Positions 35,191-45,840 of a stretch of 64,000 nt of DNA are shown piece after piece; the first letter of the stretch is position 1, and each line of letters begins with the position of its first letter. This stretch comes from Pseudomonas sp. TH31 (GTDB lineage: Bacteria; Pseudomonadota; Gammaproteobacteria; Pseudomonadales; Pseudomonadaceae). The notes below the pieces were generated by a model. The model searched no databases. It was given only the letters and a program-made list of their open reading frames with translations, and had not been told where the DNA came from. The translations under genes were made by a program, and so were the position numbers. The stretch covers positions 69,501 to 133,500 of the forward strand of contig NZ_JAEKEZ010000006.1 of assembly GCF_016650815.1 (NCBI RefSeq), written 5' to 3'.

Positions 35191-37623
35191 ATGCCTGCGC
35201 CGAATCCCCTTCGCCCCCACACTGAAACCCTGGCCAACGGCCTGCGGGTAACGCTGCGTCATGCCCCGAACTTGAAGCGCAGTGCGGCGGCGTTGCGGGT
35301 GGCTGCCGGCAGTCATGACGTGCCTCTGGCCTGGCCCGGATTGGCGCATTTTGTTGAGCATCTGCTGTTTCTGGGGACCGAGCGCTTTCCTACCGGGCAA
35401 GGGCTGATGGCTTACGTCCAGGGCCATGGCGGCCAAATGAATGCGCGCACCAGTGAACGCGCCACGGACTTCTTTTTCGAGTTATCGCCACAGGCATTTA
35501 GCGGTGGACTGGAGCGTCTGTCAGACATGCTCGCCCACCCGCGTATGAATTTGGAAGACCAGTCGCGGGAACGGGAAGTGTTGCAGGCAGAGTTTGTTGC
35601 CTGGTCCGAGGATGCGACGGCGCAGCAGCAACTGGCGCTGTTCGATGGGCTATCCAAGGCTCACCCGCTAACGGGATTCCACGCGGGTAACCGAGACAGT
35701 CTGCCGGTGCCGCAGCCTGAATTTCAGCAGGCGTTGAAAGACTTCTATCAGCGGTTTTATCAAACCGGGCAGATGACGTTGAGCCTGGCTGGCCCGCAGA
35801 GTCTTGATGATCTGAAGGCAATGGCAGAGGCGTTCGGCGCAGTGATTGCTCAGGGTGAAAAAGCCCTACAGCAACCGCCTACTCTTCTGATGGACTCTTC
35901 GGACAATAGTTATCAACAGGTCGGTGAACGTCGGCTGGATCTGCTGTTCACTTTCGAAGCGCTGCCTGAGTCGTCAGCCGAGACGTTGGCATTCCTGTGT
36001 CATTGGTTGAACGCCGCAAAGCCCGGTGGCCTGCTCGCCAAGCTGCAAAGCAGCGGTTTGGCCGACAGCCTGAAAGCCGCGCCGTTATACGAGTTCGCCG
36101 GACAGGCCATACTGCATATCGAGTTCAAATTACTCGCCAATGCAACGCCTGCGGCGATCCGTGAACAACTGATGGATTGGCTGGGATACTTTGCCGCTCA
36201 ACAAGACCGGAACGAGTTACGCGAAGAGTACGCGACCCTGCTGCTACGCCAGCAGCAAGTCAGCAGCGCGTTGCAACTGGCCAAGCGTGACAGCGAACAG
36301 CTTGAAATCGGTTTATCCGAACAAGGCGTTGCAGCCCTCAAGGAAGCCCTGAAGCAAATCGGCGCTGTGGATAACTTCAGCGGCCAATGGCAACTGCCGG
36401 CACCCAACCCGTTTTTGCGTTCCGAGGCACCCGCCGCCAACGCCGGGCTGATCCGTGGCCAGACCAGCGCCCACCGAGGTTTGCGCACCTTTGCCCAGGA
36501 TCGCTCACGGGGTCGTCGCGAACGTTCGCCGATGCAGTTCAGTCAGGCGTTGCCGGGGAATACTGATGAGGGCGCCATTTACCTGCGCTGGCGTCTGGAC
36601 TCGGTGCCGGACAGCCACCTGCAATCGAGCCAGGAACACAGCCTTAAGCCTCTGCGCGAGGACGCCCGTCAGGCAGGTGTCGACGTGTCCTTCAGCGCCA
36701 CGGGTAATGAATGGCTGCTGAAAATGACGGGGCTGCAAGAGCCGATGCCGACAGTCCTCGAACATGCGCTGAGTGCGCTGGCAAAACTTGATGCCGATTT
36801 CCCACAAGGAGAACCGGCAAGCCCTGCGTTGATGCCAATCAGGCAGTTGCTCAAAGCACTGCCCGAGCATTGCGTTCAACACACCGCCAACTCGGCCGAC
36901 CTGCAACAACTGTGGTCAAGCGCACGTTGGGATGGCCTGGCAGTCGGTCTGTCAGCACAGACACAAGCGGCCATGGGCGTTACCTTGAATCGTATCCCCG
37001 GCACTGCAGACAATCAAATGTCACCTGCGCCATCGATAAACTCACAGCATCTGTGGCACACCATCGAAACCGGGTCCAGCGAACACGCGCTGCTGCTCTT
37101 CTGTCCGACAGCCACTCAGGACATTTCTGACGAAGCTTGCTGGCGGCTGCTCGCCCATCTGCTCCAGACACCGTTCTACCAACGCCTGCGGGTCGAGCTG
37201 CAACTGGGTTACGCCGTGTTCAGCGGACTGCGCCAGATAAACGGCCAGACCGGTTTGCTGTTTGGTGTGCAATCACCCAATGTCACTGCTGCTGATTTGC
37301 TGGAACACATCGAACACTTCCTGCGCGGACTGGCCGAGCACATCCAAAGCACCGATGACGCGACTTACCTTGCGCAACGCCAGGCCCTTGCCGATCAATT
37401 CGACAGCGCCACCCTGCCCTGCGCCCAGGGCGCCGAATTGCTATGGCAGGGCAAACTGGCCGGCCACTCGTCGGATTACCTGCCGCAACTGTCCGAGGCG
37501 ATTCTGGGGACCGACCGAAGCGAGCTGCTCGCCGCCGCCCAACACCTGAATAACGCCGAAGGTGGCTGGCGCTGCCTGGCCAGCGAGGCTTGTCCGGGCG
37601 CACCTTGGCAAGTGGCAAAATGA
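35191..37623 (+). CDS. pqqF: PQQ biosynthesis M16 metalloprotease
   Basis: An 810-residue protein. ATG 35191 has GGAAG 5 bp upstream. The inverted zinc motif H53-x2-E56-H57 (HFVEHLLF) and a downstream Glu in LQAEFVAW define the insulinase/pitrilysin family; GHGGQMNARTS supports it. PqqF, with a second protease, cuts the modified PqqA peptide to free the Glu-Tyr adduct. It stands first in the pqq cluster, 157 bp before pqqA, as in other fluorescent Pseudomonas. Confidence 0.92.
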   Translation: MPAPNPLRPHTETLANGLRVTLRHAPNLKRSAAALRVAAGSHDVPLAWPGLAHFVEHLLFLGTERFPTGQGLMAYVQGHGGQMNARTSERATDFFFELSPQAFSGGLERLSDMLAHPRMNLEDQSREREVLQAEFVAWSEDATAQQQLALFDGLSKAHPLTGFHAGNRDSLPVPQPEFQQALKDFYQRFYQTGQMTLSLAGPQSLDDLKAMAEAFGAVIAQGEKALQQPPTLLMDSSDNSYQQVGERRLDLLFTFEALPESSAETLAFLCHWLNAAKPGGLLAKLQSSGLADSLKAAPLYEFAGQAILHIEFKLLANATPAAIREQLMDWLGYFAAQQDRNELREEYATLLLRQQQVSSALQLAKRDSEQLEIGLSEQGVAALKEALKQIGAVDNFSGQWQLPAPNPFLRSEAPAANAGLIRGQTSAHRGLRTFAQDRSRGRRERSPMQFSQALPGNTDEGAIYLRWRLDSVPDSHLQSSQEHSLKPLREDARQAGVDVSFSATGNEWLLKMTGLQEPMPTVLEHALSALAKLDADFPQGEPASPALMPIRQLLKALPEHCVQHTANSADLQQLWSSARWDGLAVGLSAQTQAAMGVTLNRIPGTADNQMSPAPSINSQHLWHTIETGSSEHALLLFCPTATQDISDEACWRLLAHLLQTPFYQRLRVELQLGYAVFSGLRQINGQTGLLFGVQSPNVTAADLLEHIEHFLRGLAEHIQSTDDATYLAQRQALADQFDSATLPCAQGAELLWQGKLAGHSSDYLPQLSEAILGTDRSELLAAAQHLNNAEGGWRCLASEACPGAPWQVAK

Positions 37624-37780
37624 TCATTACCGACGCTGCAATTAGCTTTCTCAAAGTTTCACGGGCAACGGCTCGGTAATTTTGAGTAACATAGCCACCT
37701 AACTATCTGAACATCTCCGGCAGGAGATGGACTATATGTATAGGTCTCAACTGTCCCATCCACCTGAAAGGAGCATTCCC

Positions 37781-37855
37781 ATGTCCTGGTCCAAACCTGC
37801 TTACACCGACCTGCGTATCGGCTTTGAAGTCACCATGTACTTCGCAAGCCGCTAA
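37781..37855 (+). CDS. pqqA: PQQ precursor peptide PqqA
   Basis: A 24-residue peptide: [20 protein letters not shown] then FASR. E16 and Y20 in the E-x3-Y motif are the atoms of PQQ: PqqE links their side chains and proteases then free the pair. A strong ribosome site AAAGGAG (37767-37773) precedes ATG 37781. A terminator follows 17 bp after the stop, so pqqA can be made in excess over pqqB-E. Confidence 0.96.
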   Translation: MSWSKPAYTDLRIGFEVTMYFASR

Positions 37856-37871
37856 GTTTGTATTGTTGTGC

Positions 37872-37898
37872 AACGCCTCGGTCTGCCGAGGCGTTTTT
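37872..37898 (+). terminator. Terminator/attenuator between pqqA and pqqB
   Basis: Perfect 8-bp GC stem CGCCTCGG/CCGAGGCG (10 bp with flanking A/T pairs), loop TCTG, followed by a T-rich tail. It should end most pqqA transcripts and let a fraction read on to pqqB-E. Confidence 0.88.
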
Positions 37899-37928
37899 AT
37901 TTTCAGTGTTCAAAATGATGGAGCGGCC

Positions 37929-38839
37929 ATGTTTGTCCAGATTCTAGGTTCCGCCGCCGGCGGTGGTTTCCCGCAGTGGAATTGCAACTGCGTGAACTGC
38001 GCAGGTTTTCGCGACGGCAGCCTGAATGCCAAGGCGCGGACCCAATCGTCCATCGCGATTTCCGATGACGGCGTGAACTGGGTGTTGTGCAATGCCTCGC
38101 CGGACATCCGCGCCCAGCTCCAGGGCTTCGCCCCGATGCAGCCGGGCCGCGCCCTGCGTGATACCGGGATCAGCGCGATCATCCTGATGGACAGCCAGAT
38201 CGACCACACCACCGGCTTGCTGAGCCTGCGCGAAGGTTGCCCGCATCAAGTCTGGTGCACCGACATGGTCCACGAAGACCTGAGCAGCGGTTTTCCGCTG
38301 TTCACCATGCTGACCCACTGGAACGGCGGGCTGGACTGGAACCGCATCGAACTCGACCAGAGCTTCACCGTCCCGGCCTGCCCGAACCTGCGCTTCACCC
38401 CGCTGCCACTGCGCAGCGCCGCACCGCCCTACTCGCCGCACCGCTTCGACCCGCACCGGGCGACAACATCGGTCTGATCGTCGAAGACATCAGCACCGGC
38501 GGCAAACTGTTCTACGCACCGGGCCTGGGCAAAGTCGACGCGCCGCTGCTGGACATCATGGCCGGCAGCGATTGCCTGCTGGTGGACGGTACGATGTGGG
38601 ATGACGATGAAATGCAGCGCCGTGGCGTCGGCACCCGCACCGGTCGGGAAATGGGTCACCTGGCGCAGAACGGCCCTGGCGGCATGCTGGAAGTGCTGGA
38701 ACAACTGCCCAAACAGCGCAAAGTGCTTATCCACATCAACAACACCAACCCGATTCTTGATGAGGATTCGCCGGAGCGGGCGGAGTTGGCGCGGCGTGAG
38801 GTTGAAGTGGCGTATGACGGCATGAGTATTGTGTTGTAG
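37929..38839 (+). pseudogene. pqqB: PqqB, frame broken by one missing base
   Basis: ATG 37929 begins [20 protein letters not shown], the exact PqqB start. The frame is lost at CCGGG (38456-38460) and continues in another frame; restoring one C gives [15 protein letters not shown] and 303 residues, the standard PqqB length. The metallo-beta-lactamase-fold features ([11 protein letters not shown]...) are complete. PqqB is an oxygenase that hydroxylates the Glu-Tyr intermediate. The exact-length repair argues that the organism's gene is intact. Confidence 0.93.
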
Positions 38840-38848
38840 CTGATGGCC

Positions 38849-38932
38849 CCTTCGCGGGCAAGTCGGAACGCCGCCCGCTCGCTCCTACAGGGTTAGGCAA
38901 TCCCCTGTAGGAGCGAGGCTTGCCCGCGAAGG
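38849..38932. repeat. Inverted REP pair (BIME) between pqqB and pqqC
   Basis: CCTTCGCGGGCAAG at the left and CTTGCCCGCGAAGG at the right enclose inner GCTCCTACAGG / CCTGTAGGAGC arms. It fills most of the 142-bp pqqB-pqqC gap. It may fold in the mRNA and affect stability. Confidence 0.85.
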
Positions 38933-38981
38933 CGTCCGACCAGACACCAAAGAATCCACCGGTCCGACCCGGAGAACCGAA

Positions 38982-39734
38982 ATGACTGACACCGCAATGT
39001 CCCCTACCGAATTCGAAGCCGCCCTGCGTGCAAAGGGCGCCTACTACCACATCTACCACCCCTATCACGTGGCGATGTACGAAGGCCGGGCGACCCGCGA
39101 GCAAATCCAGGGCTGGGTGGCCAACCGTTTCTACTACCAGGTGAACATTCCGCTCAAGGACGCCGCGATCCTCGCCAACTGCCCGGACCGCGAAATTCGT
39201 CGCGAATGGATTCAGCGCCTGCTCGACCACGACGGCGCCCCCGGCGAAGACGGCGGCATCGAAGCCTGGCTGCGTTTGGGCCAAGCCGTTGGCCTCGACC
39301 CGGATCAATTACGCTCCCAAGAGCTGGTGCTACCCGGCGTGCGTTTTGCCGTGGACGCCTACGTCAATTTCGCCCGTCGGGCCAGTTGGCAGGAAGCCGC
39401 CAGCAGTTCGCTGACCGAGCTGTTCGCGCCGCAGATCCACCAGTCGCGCCTGGACAGTTGGCCGCAGCATTACCCGTGGATCGACCCGACCGGTTACGAG
39501 TATTTCCGTACTCGCCTGGGCCAGGCCCGTCGCGATGTCGAGCACGGTCTGGCGATCACCTTGCAGCACTACACCACCCGGGAAGGCCAGGAGCGCATGC
39601 TGGAAATTCTCCAGTTCAAACTGGACATTCTTTGGAGCATGCTCGATGCCATGACCATGGCCTACGAGCTGAATCGCCCGCCGTATCACAGCGTGACCGA
39701 GCAGCGGGTCTGGCATAAAGGAATCATCTTATGA
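38982..39734 (+). CDS. pqqC: PqqC, final oxidase of PQQ synthesis
   Basis: A 250-residue protein, the standard PqqC length. [35 protein letters not shown] and [20 protein letters not shown] are signature stretches with active-site His, Arg and Tyr. PqqC performs the cofactor-free eight-electron oxidation and ring closure of AHQQ to PQQ. Overlap with pqqD is 4 bp (ATGA). Confidence 0.97.
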   Translation: MTDTAMSPTEFEAALRAKGAYYHIYHPYHVAMYEGRATREQIQGWVANRFYYQVNIPLKDAAILANCPDREIRREWIQRLLDHDGAPGEDGGIEAWLRLGQAVGLDPDQLRSQELVLPGVRFAVDAYVNFARRASWQEAASSSLTELFAPQIHQSRLDSWPQHYPWIDPTGYEYFRTRLGQARRDVEHGLAITLQHYTTREGQERMLEILQFKLDILWSMLDAMTMAYELNRPPYHSVTEQRVWHKGIIL

Positions 39735-40006
39735 GTTTCGACCGCAGCAAAACCCCGACCTGGCGTACCGGCTACCGTTACCAGTACGAACCGGCGCAGA
39801 AAGGCCATGTGCTGCTGTACCCGGAAGGCATGATCAAACTCAATGAAAGCGCCGCGTTGATCGGCGGTTTGATCGACGGCCAGCGTGATGTGGCCGCGAT
39901 CATTGCCGCACTGGACGCGCAGTTCCCCGGCGTGCCTGAACTCGGTGAAGACATCGAGCAATTCATGGAGGTCGCCCGTGCTCAGCACTGGATCGAACTT
40001 GCCTGA
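39731..40006 (+). CDS. pqqD: PqqD, PqqA-binding chaperone
   Basis: A 91-residue winged-helix protein: [33 protein letters not shown] is the PqqD family start. PqqD binds PqqA as a RiPP recognition element and presents it to PqqE. Its 3' end overlaps the pqqE start by 29 bp. Confidence 0.95.
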   Translation: MSFDRSKTPTWRTGYRYQYEPAQKGHVLLYPEGMIKLNESAALIGGLIDGQRDVAAIIAALDAQFPGVPELGEDIEQFMEVARAQHWIELA

Positions 40007-41152
40007 TTCTGTGTCGGACAAGTTACCGCCCAAACCGGAAATCGGCCTGCCGCTATGGCTGTTGGCCGAGCTGACCTATCGCTGCCCGCTGCAATGCCCG
40101 TACTGCTCCAATCCACTGGATTTCGCCGAACAGGGCAAAGAGCTCAGCACCGAGCAGTGGATCAAGGTCTTTCGCGAAGCGCGGGAGATGGGTGCAGCTC
40201 AGTTGGGTTTCTCCGGCGGTGAACCGCTGGTGCGCCAGGACCTCGCCGAGTTGATCGCCGAGGCGCGCAAGCTGGGTTTCTACACCAACCTGATCACCTC
40301 TGGCATAGGCCTGACCGAGCAGAAAATCAGCGACTTCAAAAAGGCTGGCCTGGACCATATCCAGATCAGCTTTCAGGCCAGTGACGAGCAGGTCAACAAC
40401 CTGTTGGCCGGCTCGAAAAAGCCTTCGCGCAAAAACTCGAAATGGCCCGCGCGGTAAAGGCCCACGGCTATCCGATGGTGCTGAACTTCGTCACCCATCG
40501 GCACAACATCGACAAGATCGACCGGATCATCGAGCTGTGCATAGCCCTTGAGGCGGACTTCGTCGAGCTTGCGACTTGCCAGTTCTACGGTTGGGCGCAG
40601 CTCAATCGGGTCGGCCTGCTGCCGACCAAGGAACAACTGGTCCGCGCTGAACGCATCACCAACGAATACCGCGCCAAACTGGAAGCCGAAGGGCATCCAT
40701 GCAAACTGATTTTCGTCACCCCGGACTACTACGAAGAACGCCCGAAAGCCTGTATGAATGGCTGGGGCAGTATTTTTCTGACCGTCACACCGGACGGAAC
40801 CGCCCTGCCCTGTCATGGCGCCCGACAGATGCCGGTGCAATTTCCGAACGTGCGCGACCACAGCATGCAGCACATCTGGTACGACTCGTTCGGCTTCAAC
40901 CGCTTTCGCGGTTACGACTGGATGCCCGAGCCGTGCCGCTCCTGCGATGAGAAAGAAAAGGACTTCGGTGGCTGTCGCTGTCAGGCCTTCATGCTCACCG
41001 GTGACGCGAGCAATGCCGACCCGGTGTGCAGCAAGTCGGAACATCACGGCGTGATTCTCAAGGCCCGCGAAGAAGCCGAGCACGCAACCCAGACCATCGA
41101 ACAACTGGCCTTTCGCAATGAACGAAACTCACGCCTCATCGCTAAAGGCTGA
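39978..41152 (+). pseudogene. pqqE: PqqE radical SAM enzyme, frame broken by one missing base
   Basis: GTG 39978 (GGAGG 6 bp upstream) is preferred; GTG 40011 is an alternative. The radical SAM motif is CPLQCPYC, with GFSGGEPL behind it; the SPASM domain carries [26 protein letters not shown]. The frame breaks in the A5 run at 40416-40420. One more A restores [16 protein letters not shown] and about 391 residues. PqqE forms the C-C bond between Glu16 and Tyr20 of PqqA. Confidence 0.93.
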
Positions 41153-42950
41153 GCCTTTCAGCGCCACCAAAGCCGTCACGGCCGGTATCGACTTCGCCGA
41201 ATTACAACTGGGCGCGCGGGGCCTGTTCTGGAACGAATACCGTCCCCAGGATGCGGCCTGCCGGATCTGGCACTGGCGCGACGGTCAGGCGCAATGTCTG
41301 ACGCCGCCGGGGTTCAGTGTGCGCAGTCGGGTGTACGAATATGGCGGCGGAGCGTTTTGTCTGACCGATGACGGGATTGTTTTCGTCAACGAGGCGGACC
41401 AGCAGTTGTATCGGCAATCGCTGAAGGGCGAGACGCCTGAAGTGATGACATCGGGCGAGTGCCGTTATGGCGATCTGCAGTTCGCCAATGGGCAAATTCT
41501 GGCGGTTGAAGAACATCGCGATCAGCATCGGCTCGTGGCCATCGACCTGGTGGACGGCATACGTCATTTGCTGGCTGAAGGCGCGGATTTTTACGCCGCG
41601 CCGACCCTGAGTGCGGATGCTCGACGTCTGGCCTGGATCGAGTGGAGCCGGCCGGATCAGCCATGGACAGCGACTCGCTTGATGGTTGCAGAGCGTCAGA
41701 ACGAGGGTGGTTTTGGTCAGCCGCGTTGCGTGGCTGGCGACGGGACTCAAGAATCGCTGCAACAACCTCGGTTCGACGCCAATGGCCGTCTGTTTTGTCT
41801 GACCGATCGCGGCGGCTATTGGCAACCGTGGGTGGAGTCCACCGAAGGCCTGAAGCCGTTGCCAGGCGCCGCGGCCGATCATGGCCCCGCACCTTGGCAA
41901 TTGGGCGGCTGCACCTGGTTACCGTTGAACGACGACAGGTATCTGGCCAGTTGGACCGAAGATGGATTTGGCCGTTTGGGCCTTTGCGGCGAAGCGCCTG
42001 AGGATTTCACCGGGGATTACAGCCGTTTCCGAAGTCTCGCATTCGATGAACAATTCATTTACTGCATCGCAGCATCGCCGGTCACGGCTTCGGCAGTTAT
42101 TGCCATCGACCGCCACACCCGGCAGGTCAATGTACTGGCCGGCGGCATCGCGCCGCTGCCCGCCGAAAAGATCAGCCGTCCGCAAACCCTGCGCTACCCG
42201 AGCGGTTCGGGCGAGGCTCATGGTTTCTTCTACCCGGCGATGACCGGTGAGGCAACGCCGCCGCTGGTGGTGTTCATCCACGGCGGCCCGACCTCGGCCT
42301 GTTACCCGATGCTCGACCCGCGCATCCAGTACTGGGCTCAACGCGGTTTTGCCGTGGCCGATCTCAACTATCGCGGCAGCAGCGGTTATGGCCGGGATTA
42401 TCGCCAGGCGCTGCATTTGAGTTGGGGTGATGTGGATGTCGAGGATGCCTGCGCCGTAGTCGCTTATCTCGCCGAGCGCGGGCTGATCGACGGCGACAAA
42501 GCGTTCATTCGCGGCGGCAGTGCCGGCGGTTACACCACGCTGTGCGCGCTCGCCTTTCACAAAGTTTTCCGCGCCGGTGCCAGCCTGTATGGCGTCAGCG
42601 ATCCCGTTGCACTGGGCAAAGCGACCCACAAGTTCGAGGGCGACTATCTGGATTGGTTGATCGGCGATCCTGCGCAAGATGCCGAGCGCTATGCCGCCCG
42701 AACGCCGTTGTTGCACGCGAGCAACATCGCCGTGCCAGTGATTTTCTTTCAGGGTGAACTGGATGCCGTGGTTGTGCCACAGCAAACCCGCGATATGGTC
42801 ACGGCGCTTGAAGACAACGGCATTCTGGTTGAAGCGCATTACTACGCGGACGAACGTCATGGGTTTCGCAAGGCAGGTAATCAGGCGCATGCGCTGGAGC
42901 AGGAGTGGTTGTTTTATCGCCGGGTGATGGCGTTGGCGGACATTGCATGA
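41118..42950 (+). CDS. pqqM: S9 family prolyl oligopeptidase-like peptidase of the pqq cluster
   Basis: A 610-residue protein. An N-terminal beta-propeller is followed by an alpha/beta hydrolase domain: GGSAGG (Ser nucleophile, about residue 460), [14 protein letters not shown] (Asp) and ERHGFR (His). Its start overlaps pqqE by 35 bp. In P. fluorescens the pqq operon includes a prolyl oligopeptidase gene named pqqM, so the name follows by position. It may help degrade the PqqA remnant; direct need for PQQ is not shown. Confidence 0.85.
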   Translation: MNETHASSLKAEPFSATKAVTAGIDFAELQLGARGLFWNEYRPQDAACRIWHWRDGQAQCLTPPGFSVRSRVYEYGGGAFCLTDDGIVFVNEADQQLYRQSLKGETPEVMTSGECRYGDLQFANGQILAVEEHRDQHRLVAIDLVDGIRHLLAEGADFYAAPTLSADARRLAWIEWSRPDQPWTATRLMVAERQNEGGFGQPRCVAGDGTQESLQQPRFDANGRLFCLTDRGGYWQPWVESTEGLKPLPGAAADHGPAPWQLGGCTWLPLNDDRYLASWTEDGFGRLGLCGEAPEDFTGDYSRFRSLAFDEQFIYCIAASPVTASAVIAIDRHTRQVNVLAGGIAPLPAEKISRPQTLRYPSGSGEAHGFFYPAMTGEATPPLVVFIHGGPTSACYPMLDPRIQYWAQRGFAVADLNYRGSSGYGRDYRQALHLSWGDVDVEDACAVVAYLAERGLIDGDKAFIRGGSAGGYTTLCALAFHKVFRAGASLYGVSDPVALGKATHKFEGDYLDWLIGDPAQDAERYAARTPLLHASNIAVPVIFFQGELDAVVVPQQTRDMVTALEDNGILVEAHYYADERHGFRKAGNQAHALEQEWLFYRRVMALADIA

Positions 42951-42962
42951 ATGGCGGCGCGC

Positions 42963-43046
42963 CCTTCGCGAGCAGGCTCGTTCCCACATTTGATCGCATT
43001 CCCCTGTAGGAACCGGTCAATGTCGGAGCGAGCCTGCTCGCGAAGG
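42963..43046. repeat. Inverted REP pair after the pqq operon
   Basis: CCTTCGCGAGCAGGCTCG and CGAGCCTGCTCGCGAAGG in inverse orientation, about 50 bp apart. This is a different REP variant (GAGCAGGCTC) from the GGGCAAGCC type used elsewhere. Confidence 0.83.
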
Positions 43047-43069
43047 AGATCTATCTGACACCGCGAAAC

Positions 43070-43228
43070 TCAACGCTTGGCGATGATATACACCGCATGC
43101 ACGATCCCTGGAATATACCCGCACAACGTCAGCAGAATATTCAGCCAGAATGCCCCGGCAAAACCGACTTGGAGAAACACACCCAGGGGCGGCAACAGAA
43201 TGGCGATGATGATTCGAATAAAATCCAT
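43070..43228 (-). CDS. PMP3/YqaE-family small membrane protein
   Basis: A 52-residue protein. ATG 43228 has AGGAG upstream. DFIRIIIAILLPPLGVFLQVG and WLNILLTLCGYIPGIVHAVYII are the two membrane helices of the PMP3/UPF0057 family. Members respond to salt or envelope stress; exact role unknown. Confidence 0.9.
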   Translation of the reverse strand: MDFIRIIIAILLPPLGVFLQVGFAGAFWLNILLTLCGYIPGIVHAVYIIAKR

Positions 43229-43347
43229 GGAGCAGCTCCTGACTTGAAGTTGGCTCGCACGAGCCACACAACCAATCGACCTGCGCCGTTCGTCAGGGTT
43301 CAGTGCGAATTTTGGCCGAATGCCAGTACGCCAATAAATTCGCAGGC

Positions 43348-43386
43348 AAAAAAACGCCCCACACCGAAAGAATCAGGCGTGGGGCG
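43348..43386 (-). terminator. Terminator of the aminotransferase gene
   Basis: Stem CGCCCCAC-A-CC / GG-C-GTGGGGCG with a 10-base loop; on the minus strand it is followed by seven T. It lies 50 bp past the aminotransferase stop. Confidence 0.83.
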
Positions 43387-43435
43387 ATGCGTTATACCGC
43401 GAGACGGTTCGGTAATTCGTGCAGGGCGGGTCTGA

Positions 43436-44719
43436 TCAGACGGCAATCCCTTTGCGGCACCGCAGTTGCGCGGTGCGTACCCGGGAAAACGCGCGGGCCA
43501 GGCGCAAGAGCATTTCGTCGATGTTGGCTTTGCTGACGGTGAGGGCCGGGGTAAAGCGCAGGCAATCGGGTTGCGGGGCGTTGAGCAGCAAGCCTTCGTA
43601 AAGCGCTGCTTTGACGACCGCGTCGGCTGAATCGTCCGACAACGTCAGTCCCCAAAGCAGCCCTTGCCCGCGCAGTTCGCCGTGGCCGTAGCGATGAGCC
43701 AGGCGCCCAAGACCTTCGCCAAGGTATTGACCAGTTTTCTGCACATGCTCGAGAAAGCCTTTGTCCTGCATGCTATCAAGAACGGCCAGGCCGGCAGCGC
43801 TCATCAGTGCGTTGCCGTGATGGGTGCCGGTCATTTCGCCGATGTCGAAACAACAGGCCTTGCCCCGGGCCAGTAATGCCGCCAACGGAACGCCACCGCC
43901 CAGGCCTTTGCCGAGCACCACGATATCCGCCCGCACGCCGTAGGATTGCTCCGTGAGCAAGGTGCCGCAACGGCCGATCCCGGTTTGGACTTCGTCGAGG
44001 ATCAGCAGGATGCCCAGTTCACGGCACAACAGTTCAACACCCTTGAGGTAATGCTCGACGGCCGGAATCACCCCGGCTTCACTCTGGATCGGCTCGAGCA
44101 TGATTGCCACGGTCCGCGCGTCGACGGCTGCATGCAACGCTGCAAGGTCATTGAACGGGACGTGGCTGAAGCCCGGTAGCTGCGGCTCAAATCGGTTGGT
44201 CAGGTTAGAACTGTCCGACGCCGAAATCGTCCCGAGACTACGGCCATGGCAACCCTTGTTGGCAACGATGATCCGCGACGCCCCACTGCGATGCAGTTGA
44301 CCCCACTTGCGAGCCAGTTTGATCGCCGCGTCGCAGGCTTCGCTGCCACTGTTGAGCAGGTAGGCCTGGTCGCTGCCGGTATTGGCGCAGAGGCGCTCGG
44401 CGAGGTTGAGCATACCGCGGTTGTGCAGGCCGAAACCGGGATTGATCAGCGCCCGGGCCTGATCCGAGATTGCGCTGACCAGCACTGTCGGACTGTGCCC
44501 CAGGCTGTTGGCCCCACCACCTTGCGTGAAATCCAGATAAGCGCGGTCATCGCTGTCCCACAACCATGAGCCTTGGCCTCGCACAAAAATCTGTTGCGGC
44601 CGCTCGACGCTGGGCATCAGGCATTCACTGGACAGGTTGTCACGGTGCGGTGGCAGCGCGGTATCCATGGCCAGGTCATCCAGACTGGGGGAATTACGCC
44701 GCAAATTGAACAGATTCAT
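43436..44719 (-). CDS. Class III (acetylornithine-type) aminotransferase
   Basis: A 427-residue protein from ATG 44719 (MNLFNLRRNSP). PLP-fold motifs: NSGSEACDAAIKLAR (phosphate-binding), NKGCHGRSLGT, LILDEVQTGIGR (Asp) and VVLGKGLGGGVPLAALLA (Schiff-base Lys). It is of the ArgD/GabT group; the substrate cannot be told from sequence. The divergent LysR gene 169 bp away probably controls it. Confidence 0.85.
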   Translation of the reverse strand: MNLFNLRRNSPSLDDLAMDTALPPHRDNLSSECLMPSVERPQQIFVRGQGSWLWDSDDRAYLDFTQGGGANSLGHSPTVLVSAISDQARALINPGFGLHNRGMLNLAERLCANTGSDQAYLLNSGSEACDAAIKLARKWGQLHRSGASRIIVANKGCHGRSLGTISASDSSNLTNRFEPQLPGFSHVPFNDLAALHAAVDARTVAIMLEPIQSEAGVIPAVEHYLKGVELLCRELGILLILDEVQTGIGRCGTLLTEQSYGVRADIVVLGKGLGGGVPLAALLARGKACCFDIGEMTGTHHGNALMSAAGLAVLDSMQDKGFLEHVQKTGQYLGEGLGRLAHRYGHGELRGQGLLWGLTLSDDSADAVVKAALYEGLLLNAPQPDCLRFTPALTVSKANIDEMLLRLARAFSRVRTAQLRCRKGIAV

Positions 44720-44888
44720 CTCAGAAAACCTCGTTTGAGGTTTTTTGTCTTTCCTATGTAAACACCATCGATGCAAACGGTATTCATCGTGCGTTCCGGC
44801 CCTTTAAGCCTTGTGAATGCGGTTAGACTAGGCTCAGGCACGGCACTGAGCCATTTCGATTTCACAGCATTTTCGATAAGTATTACTT

Positions 44889-45818
44889 ATGGATTTCAAG
44901 CAACTGCGTTATTTCGTCGCGGTCTACGAAGAAGGCCATGTGGGCCGGGCTGCGGAGCGACTTTCGATCTCGCAACCGGCGCTGTCGCAACAGATCCGTC
45001 ACCTGGAACAGAACCTCGATGTGAGCCTGTTCGAGCGCAGCAGCAAACGCTTACTGCCGACGCTGGCGGCACATACGTTGTACAACCACGCATTGCCTTT
45101 GCTCGATGGCCTGCAACGTGCGCGGGAAGCGCTGGGCAATTTCAAGGGGCAGGCGTTGCGCACCTTGGCCATTGGCGTATTGCAGACCGTCCACTCCAGC
45201 CTGGTGCCGCAAATGCTCGAACGGGTGCGCAAGGCGCAACCGCATCTGGTGGTGCAGATCTATGAGCTGACGGGGCTTGAGATCGAACGGCGATTGCTCA
45301 ACGGTTCCCTGGACATCGGCATCAGCTACCTGCCGCCTCGCCAGCCAGGATTGCACGGCGTGATGCTGTACGAAGATGAACTGACCCTTGTCATCCCGGC
45401 GGATCATCCGTTGCGCGAATTCAAGAAGGTCTCCATGAGTCAGGCCGCGGAGTTGCCGATGTTGCTGCTGGGCGAGGAGTTTCAGCTACGGCAGATCTGG
45501 CAGGCGCAATTGGCCAGCCTTGGCCGACGCCCGCAGGTACAAGCCGAGCTGAACAACATGGCGGGAATTCTCGACAGTTTGCCTCACACGCGGCTGGCGA
45601 CTGTTCTGCCCGGGCGCTCACAAAAGGCCCTCGGCAATAATGAACTGCTGTGGAAACCGCTGACCGAGCCGCGAGTGTCGCTGAAAGTCGGATTAGTGTG
45701 TCGGGATGTTCAACGGCAACAAGCCTCGCTGGCGTTGCTGCGGACAGTGCTGGAGGAAGTGCTGAATGGACCCGACGACCGCTTGAGCGGCCCGGCGACA
45801 CGGGACGGTCTGAGCTGA
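44889..45818 (+). CDS. LysR-family transcriptional regulator
   Basis: A 309-residue protein. DFKQLRYFVAVYEEGHVGRAAERLSISQPALSQQIRHLEQNL is the LysR winged helix-turn-helix; the rest is the two-lobed effector domain. It is divergent from the aminotransferase gene, the standard layout for a LysR regulator and its target. Effector unknown. Confidence 0.9.
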   Translation: MDFKQLRYFVAVYEEGHVGRAAERLSISQPALSQQIRHLEQNLDVSLFERSSKRLLPTLAAHTLYNHALPLLDGLQRAREALGNFKGQALRTLAIGVLQTVHSSLVPQMLERVRKAQPHLVVQIYELTGLEIERRLLNGSLDIGISYLPPRQPGLHGVMLYEDELTLVIPADHPLREFKKVSMSQAAELPMLLLGEEFQLRQIWQAQLASLGRRPQVQAELNNMAGILDSLPHTRLATVLPGRSQKALGNNELLWKPLTEPRVSLKVGLVCRDVQRQQASLALLRTVLEEVLNGPDDRLSGPATRDGLS

Positions 45819-45840
45819 ATACTTTTCTGCAGGCAAAAGA

